NCBI GenBank assembly: GCA_013400155.1
Contig: VXBM01000275.1
Location: 418,709-482,708, forward strand
DNA length: 64,000 nt
Reading direction: 5' to 3'
DNA from: Helopsaltes ochotensis
Taxonomy: Eukaryota > Chordata > Aves > Passeriformes > Locustellidae
In this document: positions 23,801-35,800 of the stretch, piece after piece
Layout: every line of letters starts with the position of its first letter
How positions within the stretch are numbered: the stretch's first letter is position 1
Translations under genes and position numbers: made by a program
The notes under the pieces: model-generated
Database searches by the model: none
What the model was told of the DNA's origin: nothing
The model's input: only the letters and a program-made list of their open reading frames with translations

Positions 23801-26800
23801 CACGGGCAGCTGACACCACCCCGCTCTGGGACGGGGATCCCAGCACGGGGCGCTGGGAACACCTCCCAGAGCCGGAGCAGGGACAAGGAGCACCCGTGGC
23901 CAGCAGGGCGTGAGAGCAGTGCCCCTCTGCCACTGCTCTCCCTCAGCAATGCCAGGAGACAGCAGTGGCACTGGGGACTGCTGCTGTGGGGGTCCCCCAG
24001 CACCACAGAGGGCCGTGGGGTGCCAGCAGGGCCCTCTGCTCCCCGTAACAGCTGCCAAGGGGCTACCAGCCTCCCAGTTCATTTTTAACAAGCAGCTTGG
24101 AGCTAACTGGGGGCCAGGAATGGGTGCCTGGACAAGAGTGTCTTGAAGGCAAGGGGAGCACTACTGGCAGCATCTCTGGATCCCACCCCACACAATCAGG
24201 AGCATGGCCAGCACCAGCCCCACTCCTTCTGAGCCTTCTGAAGTCATCTGGAAAATCAAAAGCGTGGAGGGAGAGATCAGTTCACTCCTGGTGCTTGTTT
24301 AAGGCACTGATTCCTGCTCAAATGACCCCAGTGCTTTTTGTGCCCACTGCTCCCAGCTGCCCCGAGCAAACAAAGCCCAGAGCCACTACAAAGGCCAGCA
24401 GTGCCCACTTTAGGCACTGCAATTAGAAGGTATTTCACAATAAACGTTTTGCACTGGGCTCACACTCTGTCCAGGAAAGCCCTGAGGATTCACAGCAATT
24501 TCATGCTCTCTCATTGCTCAGAATGAGCCAAAACCAGCGTTCCAAGCGCAATTTTTCACAGATAAATTTTCCTGCTTCCTGCATCAATAGTTTCACTTTA
24601 AAACAGTGAAGCAGTGAGGGAAGATGGACAGATCTGGGTTAAGTTCTTTGCCCTGAGGTCCCAGATTCCGTCCATGGCTGTTGTCTCTCCAAGGCACAGA
24701 TGAGTTTGGGAGAAGGGGGATCACAGGACGGCACAGCCCTGAAGCAGCAGATTTGGGCTGGAGCACACAGCCCCACTCTCTTGCTCTGGGCATTGCAGTG
24801 GGAGCCCAGGATTTGGCAGATTTTCCAGGGGCTTTGTGAACAGATCTGGCGAGCAGGACGCTGCCTGGGCAGGGCCAGTCTTCACATGGGCTTTAGGGGC
24901 TCACCAGATCTCTGCCCCGCTCCATCTCCTGCTCTGGTGGCACCATTCCTTCTTAAATCACCGAGCTCTCCTGCCCTCCAGCCTGGCCTTGGCTACAAGG
25001 CAACCACAAGGGAATAATCCAAGAACCATTTGTACCCCTTCCTGCTGCCAGCACCTCTCGTGGCAGCTCTGGCTCTAGGAGAAATCACCAACTCCTTCAG
25101 CCCTGCCCTGACCAGCCCTGGAAGACCCCAAAATATCCTGCATCCTCAAAGCAAACACAACCCTATCCTCTACAACCAGCCAGACAAAAGGAATCAACCC
25201 CAAAAAAGGGCACAAAGATCATGAAATTAGTTCTTACATCAAAAAATATCATGCAAAGAATTTCCTCTGCTTTAATGGCCAAAGCACTTGGGCACCTGAG
25301 GTTGCATGTTCAGACTTCAGCAATGAGCACACGGATTTAAAACAAGAAAATGGAAGCTGAGGTGCTCAAATCACCACCTGACTTCAGAAAATAGCCAAAA
25401 TCATGAAACAGGCACAGAGAAATAAATAAAAGCCATCATGAAACTGGACCTACGGAGCCACCCCCTTGCTCTGTGTTCATGGGGTGTTTGGAGTGTTCAC
25501 ACACAAGCAGCAGACTGGTCTGTGCAGGATGTTTGGGGGTCCCTGTGCTGAGGGCATCGAGCTCAGAGGCTCCTTCACCTCCCAACACTTCACTTCTTAC
25601 ACCCCTGGCGCTCCCCAGCACGCAGACCCGAACCCCAGCCCCTCAGGAGGGTCACTGGATCTCTCAGGAAAGAAGTGCCAAGGCTGGAATATGGATTCAT
25701 GTGCAGGCTGAGCAGAGAGAGGAGCCCGGGGGCTGATCCCCCCTTTCCAAAGGGCACTCCCAGGAGCTGATCCCCCCTTTCCAAAGGGCACTCCCAGGAG
25801 CTGATCCCCCCTTTCCAAAGGCGACTCCCAGGAGCTGATCCCCCCTTTCCAAAGGCGACTCCCAGGGGCTGATCCCCTCTTTTCAAGCAGCGGTCCCAGC
25901 AGCTTTGATCAGCCCGAAAAGCTGCACCAGGCTCACAGCTGTCATTTCAGATGAGTTCTCGCTTGCATTATTCTTTCCATTAGGCTGTGTTATCCTCTTT
26001 GGAGGATCTTTAGGCTTCATTTCAAAAGTATCAGAGACTCAAAACCATGAAGCAGAAGAGCCTGGTAGTTTTTTTTTTGAAGGCAGGCAGGCGTGGGTCC
26101 AATTTACTGGGCAAAAATGTCGTCTTTAATAGTGAACACACACAAGGGAAAGCTCCATCCCAAAACAATCCCTTTATGTTTAAAACCTTCATCTTCCAGG
26201 CTCTCTGTCTCACACTCCCCCTCCCTTTCTGTAAGGAAAGACGAATGAGAAAGAAAAAAACCTGCTACTACTCCAAGCTTTAGATGAACAACTCAGTGCT
26301 GAATATTTAGAGAAGAACATACAGCCAGAGAAATCAAATGTTCCCTAGAACTGATCAAAGATCGGGGCTCTACCACATCGTTCACAGCTCATTACCACGG
26401 TTTAGTAGCAATTAACTCCTTGGGATTTGACTGCAGACTCTATGAAGCTTTTTCAGAGTCCACAGGAATGTGGGGCCGCAACAAGGCCTGCTTGGAATGT
26501 CCTGTGCTTCCCAGCAGCGGCCCTGGTTCGCCTGTGAAGGGCTGGGATTGTGCCATCCCCACCAGAGCTGATGGACGAACCGGACCCAGCACAGCGGGGC
26601 AGAGCTCCAGGGAAACAGGACAGTTCTTTCCTAAGGCTCTGATCAACTCTATCCACGCTTTCAGCACCTCCAAGCCTGCTCAGAGTCCTGTATTGCAATC
26701 GCCCCCTAAGTGCTTCCCTTTGTCTTTTTCCACTGAGTTACATCAACCTTGTGAAAATCTCTTTCAGCAAATCAGGGAATTTCAGCCGGAACACACTGTG

Positions 26801-29800
26801 CATCGTGGACCCTCATCCCAGAGCCCCTGCAGCATCCAGGGCACAGCCTGCACAAGCTCTGTCTGTGCTATGTCTGTTTGCACGTGGATGTTATGATGAG
26901 CAAATATTCCCATTCTGGAATTCCAACAAAACAATAAATCCCAAATATAGTTAATTTAAAATTTGGCACTTCCACTTTATGTACAGTAAATGACCCATTT
27001 TTCAGCTATTGGGACTCTCAAGCCGTGGCTTTTAGGATGAAAATGGTGCATTTCTGCCCAATAATTACTTTATGCATCAGTGAGACAAAGCCTTGTTTGT
27101 CTCCAAATTATCATTCTGTGGCATTTCAAGTGCAATAACCCTTTTGCAGTTATTTCACTGTACTGAAAACTGGGAAACTTCTCAAAGGCAAAACGGTTTG
27201 TTCTAAAAAACCCTATTTATTCAAAAAAACCCACAAACCAAGAAGCAAAAGCTGGCAGCTGATTTAGGTTATCAACATCCAATATCCAACCTAACCCTGC
27301 CCTCTGGCAGTTTGAAGCCATTCCTCTTTGTGCTGTCCCTCCAGGCCCTTGTTAACAGTTTCTCTCCATCCTTCCTGCAGGCTCCCCTGAAGCCTTCTCT
27401 TCTCCAGGAGGAATAATTCCAATCCTCTCAGCCTTTCCTTGTAGTAGGAGAGGTGCTTCATCCCTTTCATACCATGGTGGCCTCCTCTGGACCCGCTAAG
27501 ACTCATTCTAAAGGCCAAAGCCAAACATTTTTCATCAGCCACAGATTTTTCATCAACCAGTTAAGCACAAAGGAAATGATGGCTGCAGGGGCAGAACGCC
27601 CAGGAGCTCACTGGCCCCACGCTGAGCAGCTCCGAATTTCTGCATTTCAGTCACCTGCTGCTGGATGAACAAGGGCAGGTTAGAGGGAACCACATTAAGG
27701 CTCCTATTTGGAGTTCAGCAACGTGGCACTGATTTGCTTCAAGGCTCATTTCCGCTGCTCCGATGGTAAAGAAAATGAGCTATTTGGTTAAGCTGCTTGT
27801 CTCGATTTTTATGAATGATCTAAACTATTGGGGTAAGTATTATTTAAAGACAGGTCCTTGATGATGAACAAAGGCATAAAAAGAACTCGTGTCTGGAGGC
27901 TGAAGCTGGAAAAATTCAACACGAAGAGGCAACTTCATAAAAGAGAAGGCAGTAAATCACAGGGCAGGGTTATCAGAGGGTGGGGAACTCTTCACCACTC
28001 ATGTGCAGCTCACCCAGCACAGCCAGGGACCTTCCCAGGGCCTCACAGGAGGAACGGCCACTGGGCATTCCATAATTCATGTTATGAAAGAGGTCACAGG
28101 AGAGGGTTGGGATGCTGAGCCCAGAAATCTTCAAGGCATTGCTGCAGCAACTACCAAGGCAAGGAAATGTGGAAGCCTTCCAAGGATGTGGAAGCTCCTC
28201 GACGGCCAGCTGGAAATCCTACTACTAAAACATTCACATTTGAACGTTTTCTCTGCTATAAGGAGACCGATTTTGTCCAATTCTATGGAACCCCAGCCCC
28301 AATTTTTAACAGCTTTAGTTAAAAGCTGTCTCTACTGAGGGGCAAGGCAGGAGGGCAGGGGAGCCATCGTGCTCCGGCTGGCTCGGACACGAATTCCTTC
28401 AAGCAGGATGGGCATTACCAGACCACGTTCCTCCTTCTGCAGGCTTATCCTTGTTTTCTTCCACACATCAGTGTTTGTGTTACGCCTCTTTACTCTTGTG
28501 AATAATTGCTCCCAATAACCCTCCTGGTCACTGCAGCTGTGGCCCGTTCGCAGCTGAAACCATCGCTGTGGAGCTGCAGCATCACCCCAAAACACAAACC
28601 CTCTACAGACACCGGCAGGTTTGGATTCTTTTGCCTTTTCTCTCCACTCTGCCCCTTCAAGATCACTCATTTTCAGGGCAATGAACCTCTAAAGCTTTAA
28701 AGCCTCTAACACCAGGCACAGATCAGTGAGCAGCCAAGAACAGGACAATCGCTGTTCAAGTTCAACGTTCAAGATGTTCTTGTTTCTCAGTTATTCAAGT
28801 TATAAGTGGAGAAAAATCTAATAAAGGACCTGGGCAGTTTTGGGCCTCAGCCAGACATGGTATTTAGGGATACCTCCAGAGCAGCCTCACTCAAATTGAG
28901 AGGATGGGGCAGGAAAAGGGGGACAGGCTCCACTGGCTTTCACTGGCCACACTCTGCTGCCACTGCCAGTGCTGGGAGCTGGACCATCAACACAGACCAA
29001 CAGCTTCTCTCTGGAAAATATCACTTTAAATCTAGCAATAAGATTACTTTAAGGGGTAGGGGAAAATAGAAGATGAAGAAGGCCTTTTACACAATTCTCT
29101 GCAACATCAAAAACCCAGAGCTTTTCTCAGAAAAACTGTGCCTAAAAGGTAAGGGTGCTTCGGCTCTGCTTGGACTCAGAGAACAGCCCTAGAGACCATT
29201 TTCTCCTGCATTAAAACACAATCATCTAAGCAGAACTTGAAGAACCTTCTGGCTGGAGATTTATGGGCTCTGCTATATTAGTTTCTCAGTTTTGCTGTCT
29301 GCAGTTCCAGCTGCTCCTCCCTCCAGGGATGTGCCGGCAATGGGAACGGCCCCTCCTCAGAACACCCAAAAGCTTAATGTTAAACCAGCTCCAGTCTAAA
29401 GTCTCTGCTTTCAGGGAGGGAGGCTGAAATGGAGAGATGGGAAGAGGTAACTCAGGTGGTTCCAACAGATTCCAAATGCACTCTGTAAACCAGTGATGCC
29501 ATGCAGATGCAGTGATGTGTTTAGGTGGAAACAGAGCATGCAGTGCAGGGGAGAGCCGAGCAGATTTAAGCAGTTAAGAAAGGGTTAGACAAAGGGGTGA
29601 GAAAAATCTCCAGCTTTGTTCCATGTCTGTTGCTGCTACAAGGCTTAACTAACTGAACAATTTAAAGTAGGTTTTACATCTCCTCCTCCTATTTTGCAGC
29701 TGCCACCAGGTCCTCCTTTTCTGAGAGTTACGTTTGATCATTCCGGTATCACGACCAGACAAACTTTGCTCCCATTAGTAAATGTTCTACAAGACTTACA

Positions 29801-32800
29801 CTTGTGTAACAGTGCCTGGAGAGTGTTTTACAGAGCTGACCCCTATTAATACAGACCTCAGCCCTCCCTGTGGGTACAGAAGCCATGTGCAGGCAGCACT
29901 TTAAAATCACTTCACCTCACCAGAGTAGGGAGTTGGGTGCTCTGGTACAGGGGAACGTGCCTTGGGGTCAGTGCAGTACCATTCACCCCAGGCTGGGTGT
30001 TTTACACCACTGCACACGGGACTGAGGGAATGGTTGGCTTTTTGGGATGCTGTAACCACACCCTGTTCCATCCCCACCGCACTCCCCTTCGAGGTTATTA
30101 ATCCTGTGCAACAGGACCTGCATCGGGGTGTCCTACACCCCATACCTCCTTCCCTCTCCTCCTCTCAAGACACTGTGACAAAGAAGCCTTAAGCATAATA
30201 TAATTCCCCGTATCTTTGGCACCAGTTCCTTCTCCTCACCTGGAAAATCCCTATTTTCTAGTTCCTACCTCCTAGGTGAGCACCACACATAACTCTGCAC
30301 AGGACACCTCCCTGCCCAGCACTGATGGGTGAACACTGTGGCACTGGCTTCAGGAAAGAAACTGAATTAAGCTCAACAGAAAATTGGTTTAAATGCTCTC
30401 GTAATAACAAATCCCATCAGTTTGAGACATTGAACCATCTTGTGTTGCATTTCCACTGCCCCAGGCACTGCAGGAGCATGACCCAAGGCTGAGCTCGTGG
30501 CCTTTGCAGCATCAGTATTAATAAGCAAATATATTTCCCCGAGCTCTGTAAAGTTTGTGAAAATATTTGTTTTTCTCACCTCTCACCATATACAAAGGTT
30601 TTAATAAGCTTTAACAAACATACAAGCAAACAAACCCTTAATTAAAATAAATAATTTAAATTTCTAACCTGAAGGCTTCTATGAAACTTTGACAATCCCC
30701 AAACACTCAGGTGATGATAGGAGAAAATATAACTGGGATAAAGACAGTGCAGGAACATCCCACCACAATGGCAGAGGACCAGTGGGGATGCTGCAATTTC
30801 CTCTCCCACCAGTTATGAGTGCATTTTGTCTTTTTTTTTGGGTGTAATTTCTGCTGTAAACACATGTAACTTTAGTTCCTCTGCAGGTTCTTCAAACAGT
30901 GGGTCAAACGCTCTGAGTGAGGTTGTTTCATTCTTTTATTCAACTGTCATTGGTACTGGTTATTTGGGGAATCCAAACCAAAATATTAAAATTGCAAGCT
31001 AAGAGAGCAGCAACACAGCAGNNNNNNNNNNNNNNNNNNNNNNNNNNNNNNNNNNNNNNNNNNNNNNNNNNNNNNNNNNNNNNNNNNNAAAAAAAAAAGA
31101 AAAAAAAGAAAAGCACAGATGGACTATTTACAAAAAATGAGAAAATTCACAATAGCTGAAATGTTTGCAAATCATGCACACTAAGACAAGTTCACAAAAG
31201 CAAAGCAATTCATAGCAAAAAAACCCAAACAAAATAATAAGAAGCCATACAGATTAAAAAAAGCTATTGCCTGCAGAAAAGTCAAAAGAAAACTACCCAA
31301 GTATTACATCAAGCATCTTTAATGAAATGAACAGCACAGCCATGGATTGTAGAGCCTTTGACACCAACATTTTAAACAAGTGGATTAACAAACATTAAAA
31401 TGCATTACAGTTCTACTGTAAGCATGCAACATACTTCTCACAAACTTATCAAATGGGTAGCAACACTTGAAGAACAGCAGAATTGAAGCAGAATGTGTGT
31501 TTTCTACCCAAAAGTCCAGAATCTGGTCTTGTTAAAGCCAATGGATGGAGGTTTGCAGCTCTCCTGCCCTTGGGGTGCAGATGAAGAGGCGCAGTGTGAT
31601 GCAGCTTAAGCAGGGAAAGCTTGGCCAGAATTTAGGAAATTTGCCTATGATTTGCAAGCAAAGTTTGGAAGGAGAAGCAGCTGCAGGGAGTGTGCAGGAC
31701 CATCGCTGGTCAGAGTTGGGATCAAAGAATCAGAGGAATCCAGAACGGTTGGAGTTGGAAGGGACCTTAAAGCTCATCCAGTGGCACCCCTGGCACGGCA
31801 GGGCCACCTCCCCCTGTCCCAGGCTGTCCCAGCCCCCGTGGCTCTGGGAGCAGGAATTGCTGTGGGCAGCAGCTGCCTGAGCCCCTCTCTTGGTGGCATC
31901 CCCACGGCCCTGGTGTGACAGTGGAGCTCCCAAAGAGCCCCCGGGCCAGAGGGAAGGGAACGGGCACGTGTGGGGCTGTGACACCGAGGGGTGACCCCAG
32001 GGTCCCCCTGGGTGGGATCTGTGCTACTGCTGGGCGTCACCACGTTAAAAAGCGCCCCTCACTCTCTTTGGGGCTGTCTGCGAGACCAAATCAACCCAAT
32101 TATCCTTCTTGCTTCGTTGATAAAATGATTCCTAAAAAGTTTGTGAGAAGTCATGCCTTCGGAACGCCCCTGACCCCATCCTTGTGAGTTACATTCCAAG
32201 TGGGCATTAAAAACTCATAACAAAGCAGAGGAAAAAAAAAATTAAAAAAAAAATAAAAAAGCAAACTCAAAGCAGTGAGGATATGGAGCCTTTAAAAAAA
32301 TAAAAATAAAATAAAAAGTCCAGTCAATCAAACCAGCCAGTAAGAGCAGCAATTTTTCAGTGGACATTGATATTAAACATGGACCACCCAGGCTTTCTCT
32401 GTCTCTCTCTCATTAGCACTGTAGTAAACCCCGATTAATTTGTTATGCATCTTTAAGAACTAGTTGATAAAAATTATGTCTTGTGAAATCGGCAAATAGT
32501 CTGCAAAGTGAAATAAGAACAGAAATTAATAGATTAAACTGAAAAGATAAGTCCCAGAAATAATAAAAAAAAAAGAAAAAAAAAAAAAAAAGAAGAGACA
32601 CAGAAAGGGAGTGATTGCAATTAAAATATAAAGAAAAGAGGCAATGTACTGCATGAGGAAGGGCTGGGAGGAATAAGGGGATGGGAGGAGATAGAGCAGT
32701 CGCCAAAGGGTTGTGTGTCTTGTCCCTGGAGCCAGGGGCTGTCCCATGCCATAGGAAACGGTGGGGATGTGGGAGAGGATGTGGGAGAGGACACGGGACA

Positions 32801-35800
32801 GCCCCTGAGGGGACACAAGGGAATGGGAATGCAAACAGGTGGGTCCTGGCATCTGTACCTCATTCACTTGGACAACAGCAAAACCCATCAGGACAGTTCA
32901 ATCAGAAGGTAGCTCCTTTTTCTGGCTTTAATTTACTGAGACAGTAACTGGGCAGCTCAGGCTGCTCAGGGACAGTGCCTGGGGCAGCCCTGGGGGGTGA
33001 CCCCAGCCCGGCCACCCCGCCCAGGGGCGGAGGGAGGACAGGAGCGTGCTGTGCCAAACACTGCAGCAGTGCTGAGAGCAGCCCAGTGTGCCTGAACATC
33101 TTCCCGTCTGTCTGTACTGAGGCTGCACCACCCCAGCGCCTCCGGGGCGGAGGGAGCTCTCGGACCCGGGATGCTCCTGCAGAAACTTCTCCCTCCAAAT
33201 CACAACGCTGAGATTTTAAACCTGACAGCTTACCAGGATCCTGCCCTCTCCTGCAAGGCTCCCTGGTGCCAAGCTGTGCTCTGTGCCCCAAACACTGCGG
33301 CAGGGGGGACACCCCATCCTGCTGCTGGAGCACTCCTCACACCGCGCTCCGGCCAGGACGCTCCCGTGCCCCGCCTGCTCCCATGGGTTGTGATCCTGGA
33401 GACCAGAGCCCCAAATCACCTGAGAAACTCCCAACAACTCTGGAAGCTTCTGATTGCTGCTAAGGAGTAACCGATCCGAGCGGGAGGGGAGCAGGGGCAG
33501 AGCTTTGGGGCAGGGGAACTCAACAAGGTGAGACAGGACCCTGAGCATCTCCTGGAGCTGCCTGGCTCCCCTGGGCCCCACAGCTTGCTGGTGGGGACAA
33601 TCCACCTGGATTCCTTTTACAGTCTCTGCACAAGACTGAAAATAACCAGGCAGTAACTGAAGTCCTGCTTTGATAAAAACAGGCCCTTAATAAAAATACA
33701 TCTAAGGAGGTGTCGAGTCAAAGGGTGCCTTTGCTGTCAGTGAGCAAACACGTTTACTTTAGACATGTTTATAATTAAACTCATCTAAGCTCTGCCGATT
33801 TCCGTCATTAAACCTATCAGAGGTGCCTCTCCTTCAATGCCTACGTCTGAATCAGCTGGTACATGGAATTGTGAGGAGTCAGAGAATGAGACAACACACA
33901 AACGCTGCTGAAGCCTCCTCCTCACCTCCAACTCTTGGCTACAATCCTGCCAGACTGGACTGTCCCGCTGGTTCCAGCGGAACCAGGTGGTGTCACCTGG
34001 ATCTGGGTGCTTTGTCCCCACCAGCAGCTCTGCTGTCTGCCTGACACCCCAGTTGGTTCAGACCTGGCCTGGTCCAGGTGGGAAAATGTACCACAGGTGG
34101 GAAGAGGTGGCTCAGCTTTCAGAGGAGCCCTGGCATTTGTGGATTCAAATAAACAAACCCTCACAGCGCTGTTCCCCTGCAGAAAAAACAGTCCTGCAAA
34201 AAACAGCTGCACATTAACCCCATCACAAGGACGCTGCTTATCCTACAGATGACAACAATCCATATTTTTCCAAAGCAGGGTCTCATCCTAATGGCCCAGG
34301 GCTGGACACGAGACTCCACATTTGCCCCAGTGGGCTGCAGGTACAGCCAAGCACTGTCCACATCCTCACCCATCCTAGAGAACTTCCCTGTGAGGTGCTG
34401 GTTTTCCTCCTGCCCCTCCCTGCTCACTGCAGGGGGTTCTCTGGCTGTCCCTGTCACCCCAAGCTCCCACCCCTGTGCTGTGAGCCCTGAGGAGCCCATG
34501 ACCCTTGTGAGGAGGCTGCTCAGGAATTCAGGGGTCTGTCCCCTCACCGTGGTGACCACGTGGGGTTTCAGGCACGAACAGAGCAAAGCCACTGCTTGTT
34601 CCAGCTGCCTGGGAGACCCCTGGGTGGAAGCAAACCCCACGTCCTGTGCGGTGCCAGCCCCACTGTGGGATGCGCTGGGAAGGGCAAAGGCTTTGGATGG
34701 GCTTTGCTGGCTGCCCCATCCCTGGAAGTGCTCAAGGCCAGGCTGGACGGGGCTCTCATCAACCTGACCTAGCGGAAGGTGAAGGTGCCTCTGAAGGTCC
34801 CTTCCAGCCCAAACCACTCCATCCTGTGCTTCCAGCACCCGACTGTCCTGAGCCCGCCGAGCCCCCGGCCCCGATCCGACGCGCATCCGCAGCAGCCGCA
34901 CAGGGCCGGGCTCTGCTCCTGGCAGGAAGCCCCGGAGCCCGGCAGAGAACAGGGCAAGGTGGCTCCTCTGCCCTGCAGGAGTGCACGGTCACTTACCACA
35001 GGCCAGCACGGGGAGGAGCGTGCGCGTCCCTGTGTGCCTGTGCGTGTCTGTGTGCAGCTCTACAGTATCTATGAAAGGAAAAACCCAGCAAAGGTTTTTG
35101 GGAACAGCTCTCCGGTGATCTCTCTTGCTTTTTCTGTTTGTTTTTTAATTTAAGAACGTTTTGTTTTCAAATAACCAGTACCAATTTATACGCTAGGAAA
35201 AATGTGTTGAAAATATGTTGCTGTAAAGGTCTGTTTTAAAATAGTGGAGGAAAAAAAAAAACCCAACAAACTGCTGTCGTGTGAGATGCTCCCTGCAGAC
35301 TTGCCTGTCTCAGCTTGCAGCTACGGACTTAAAATAAAGGAAAAAAAAAACCCCACAAAAAAACCCCACAAAAAAACAAAACAAAAAAAAGAAGGAAAGA
35401 GGGGAAATGAAGCAAATCTGCAAATAAGATGTACGTACCTGGGAACTGATAACTGTAACTTGGGGCAAATCCAGGATATCCTCGGCCATATGTTGCAACA
35501 AAATTCGGGTAACCTTGATCACAGAAACGTAAGAAAAAAAAAAGAGAGAGAAGTTTGAGGATTAATGAAGGGATTTTTGGAAGGGTTTTTTTTTGGTTTG
35601 TTTTTTAACACAATGCACGACGACAGGGAGGATGGGTGAGACCTAATTTTACGGAAGGTATTAAAAAAAATCAGATTTATTCTGCTCATGCCAAACTGCA
35701 GAGAGGTTTCATCATTATCCTGAATAGAAACATCTCGAGCTGCCGGCGCTGGCCCAGCTCCGAGCAGGAACCCTGTCACTCTGGTAATTAACATGCACTT

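Larger units (their letters stand above)
21450..35438 (-). other. MSI2: MSI2 intron between Tyr-rich and alanine-rich exons
   Basis: This 14-kb intron houses the alternative last exon and its UTR (31090-32500), a sequence gap, CR1 pieces (about 27270, 31726, 34710), a 34-bp minisatellite at 25733-25890 and a GC-rich patch at 21480-21730. No other gene is recognisable. Confidence 0.88.

Noticed and set aside
25590..25886. Minus-strand frame with repeated Trp/Gly/Leu-rich units
   Set aside because: It is the translation of the 34-bp minisatellite, whose period is not a multiple of three, so the frame shifts between units.
34161..34901. 246-codon minus-strand open frame
   Set aside because: It runs antisense through a CR1 fragment and GC-rich intron; no protein family is recognisable.
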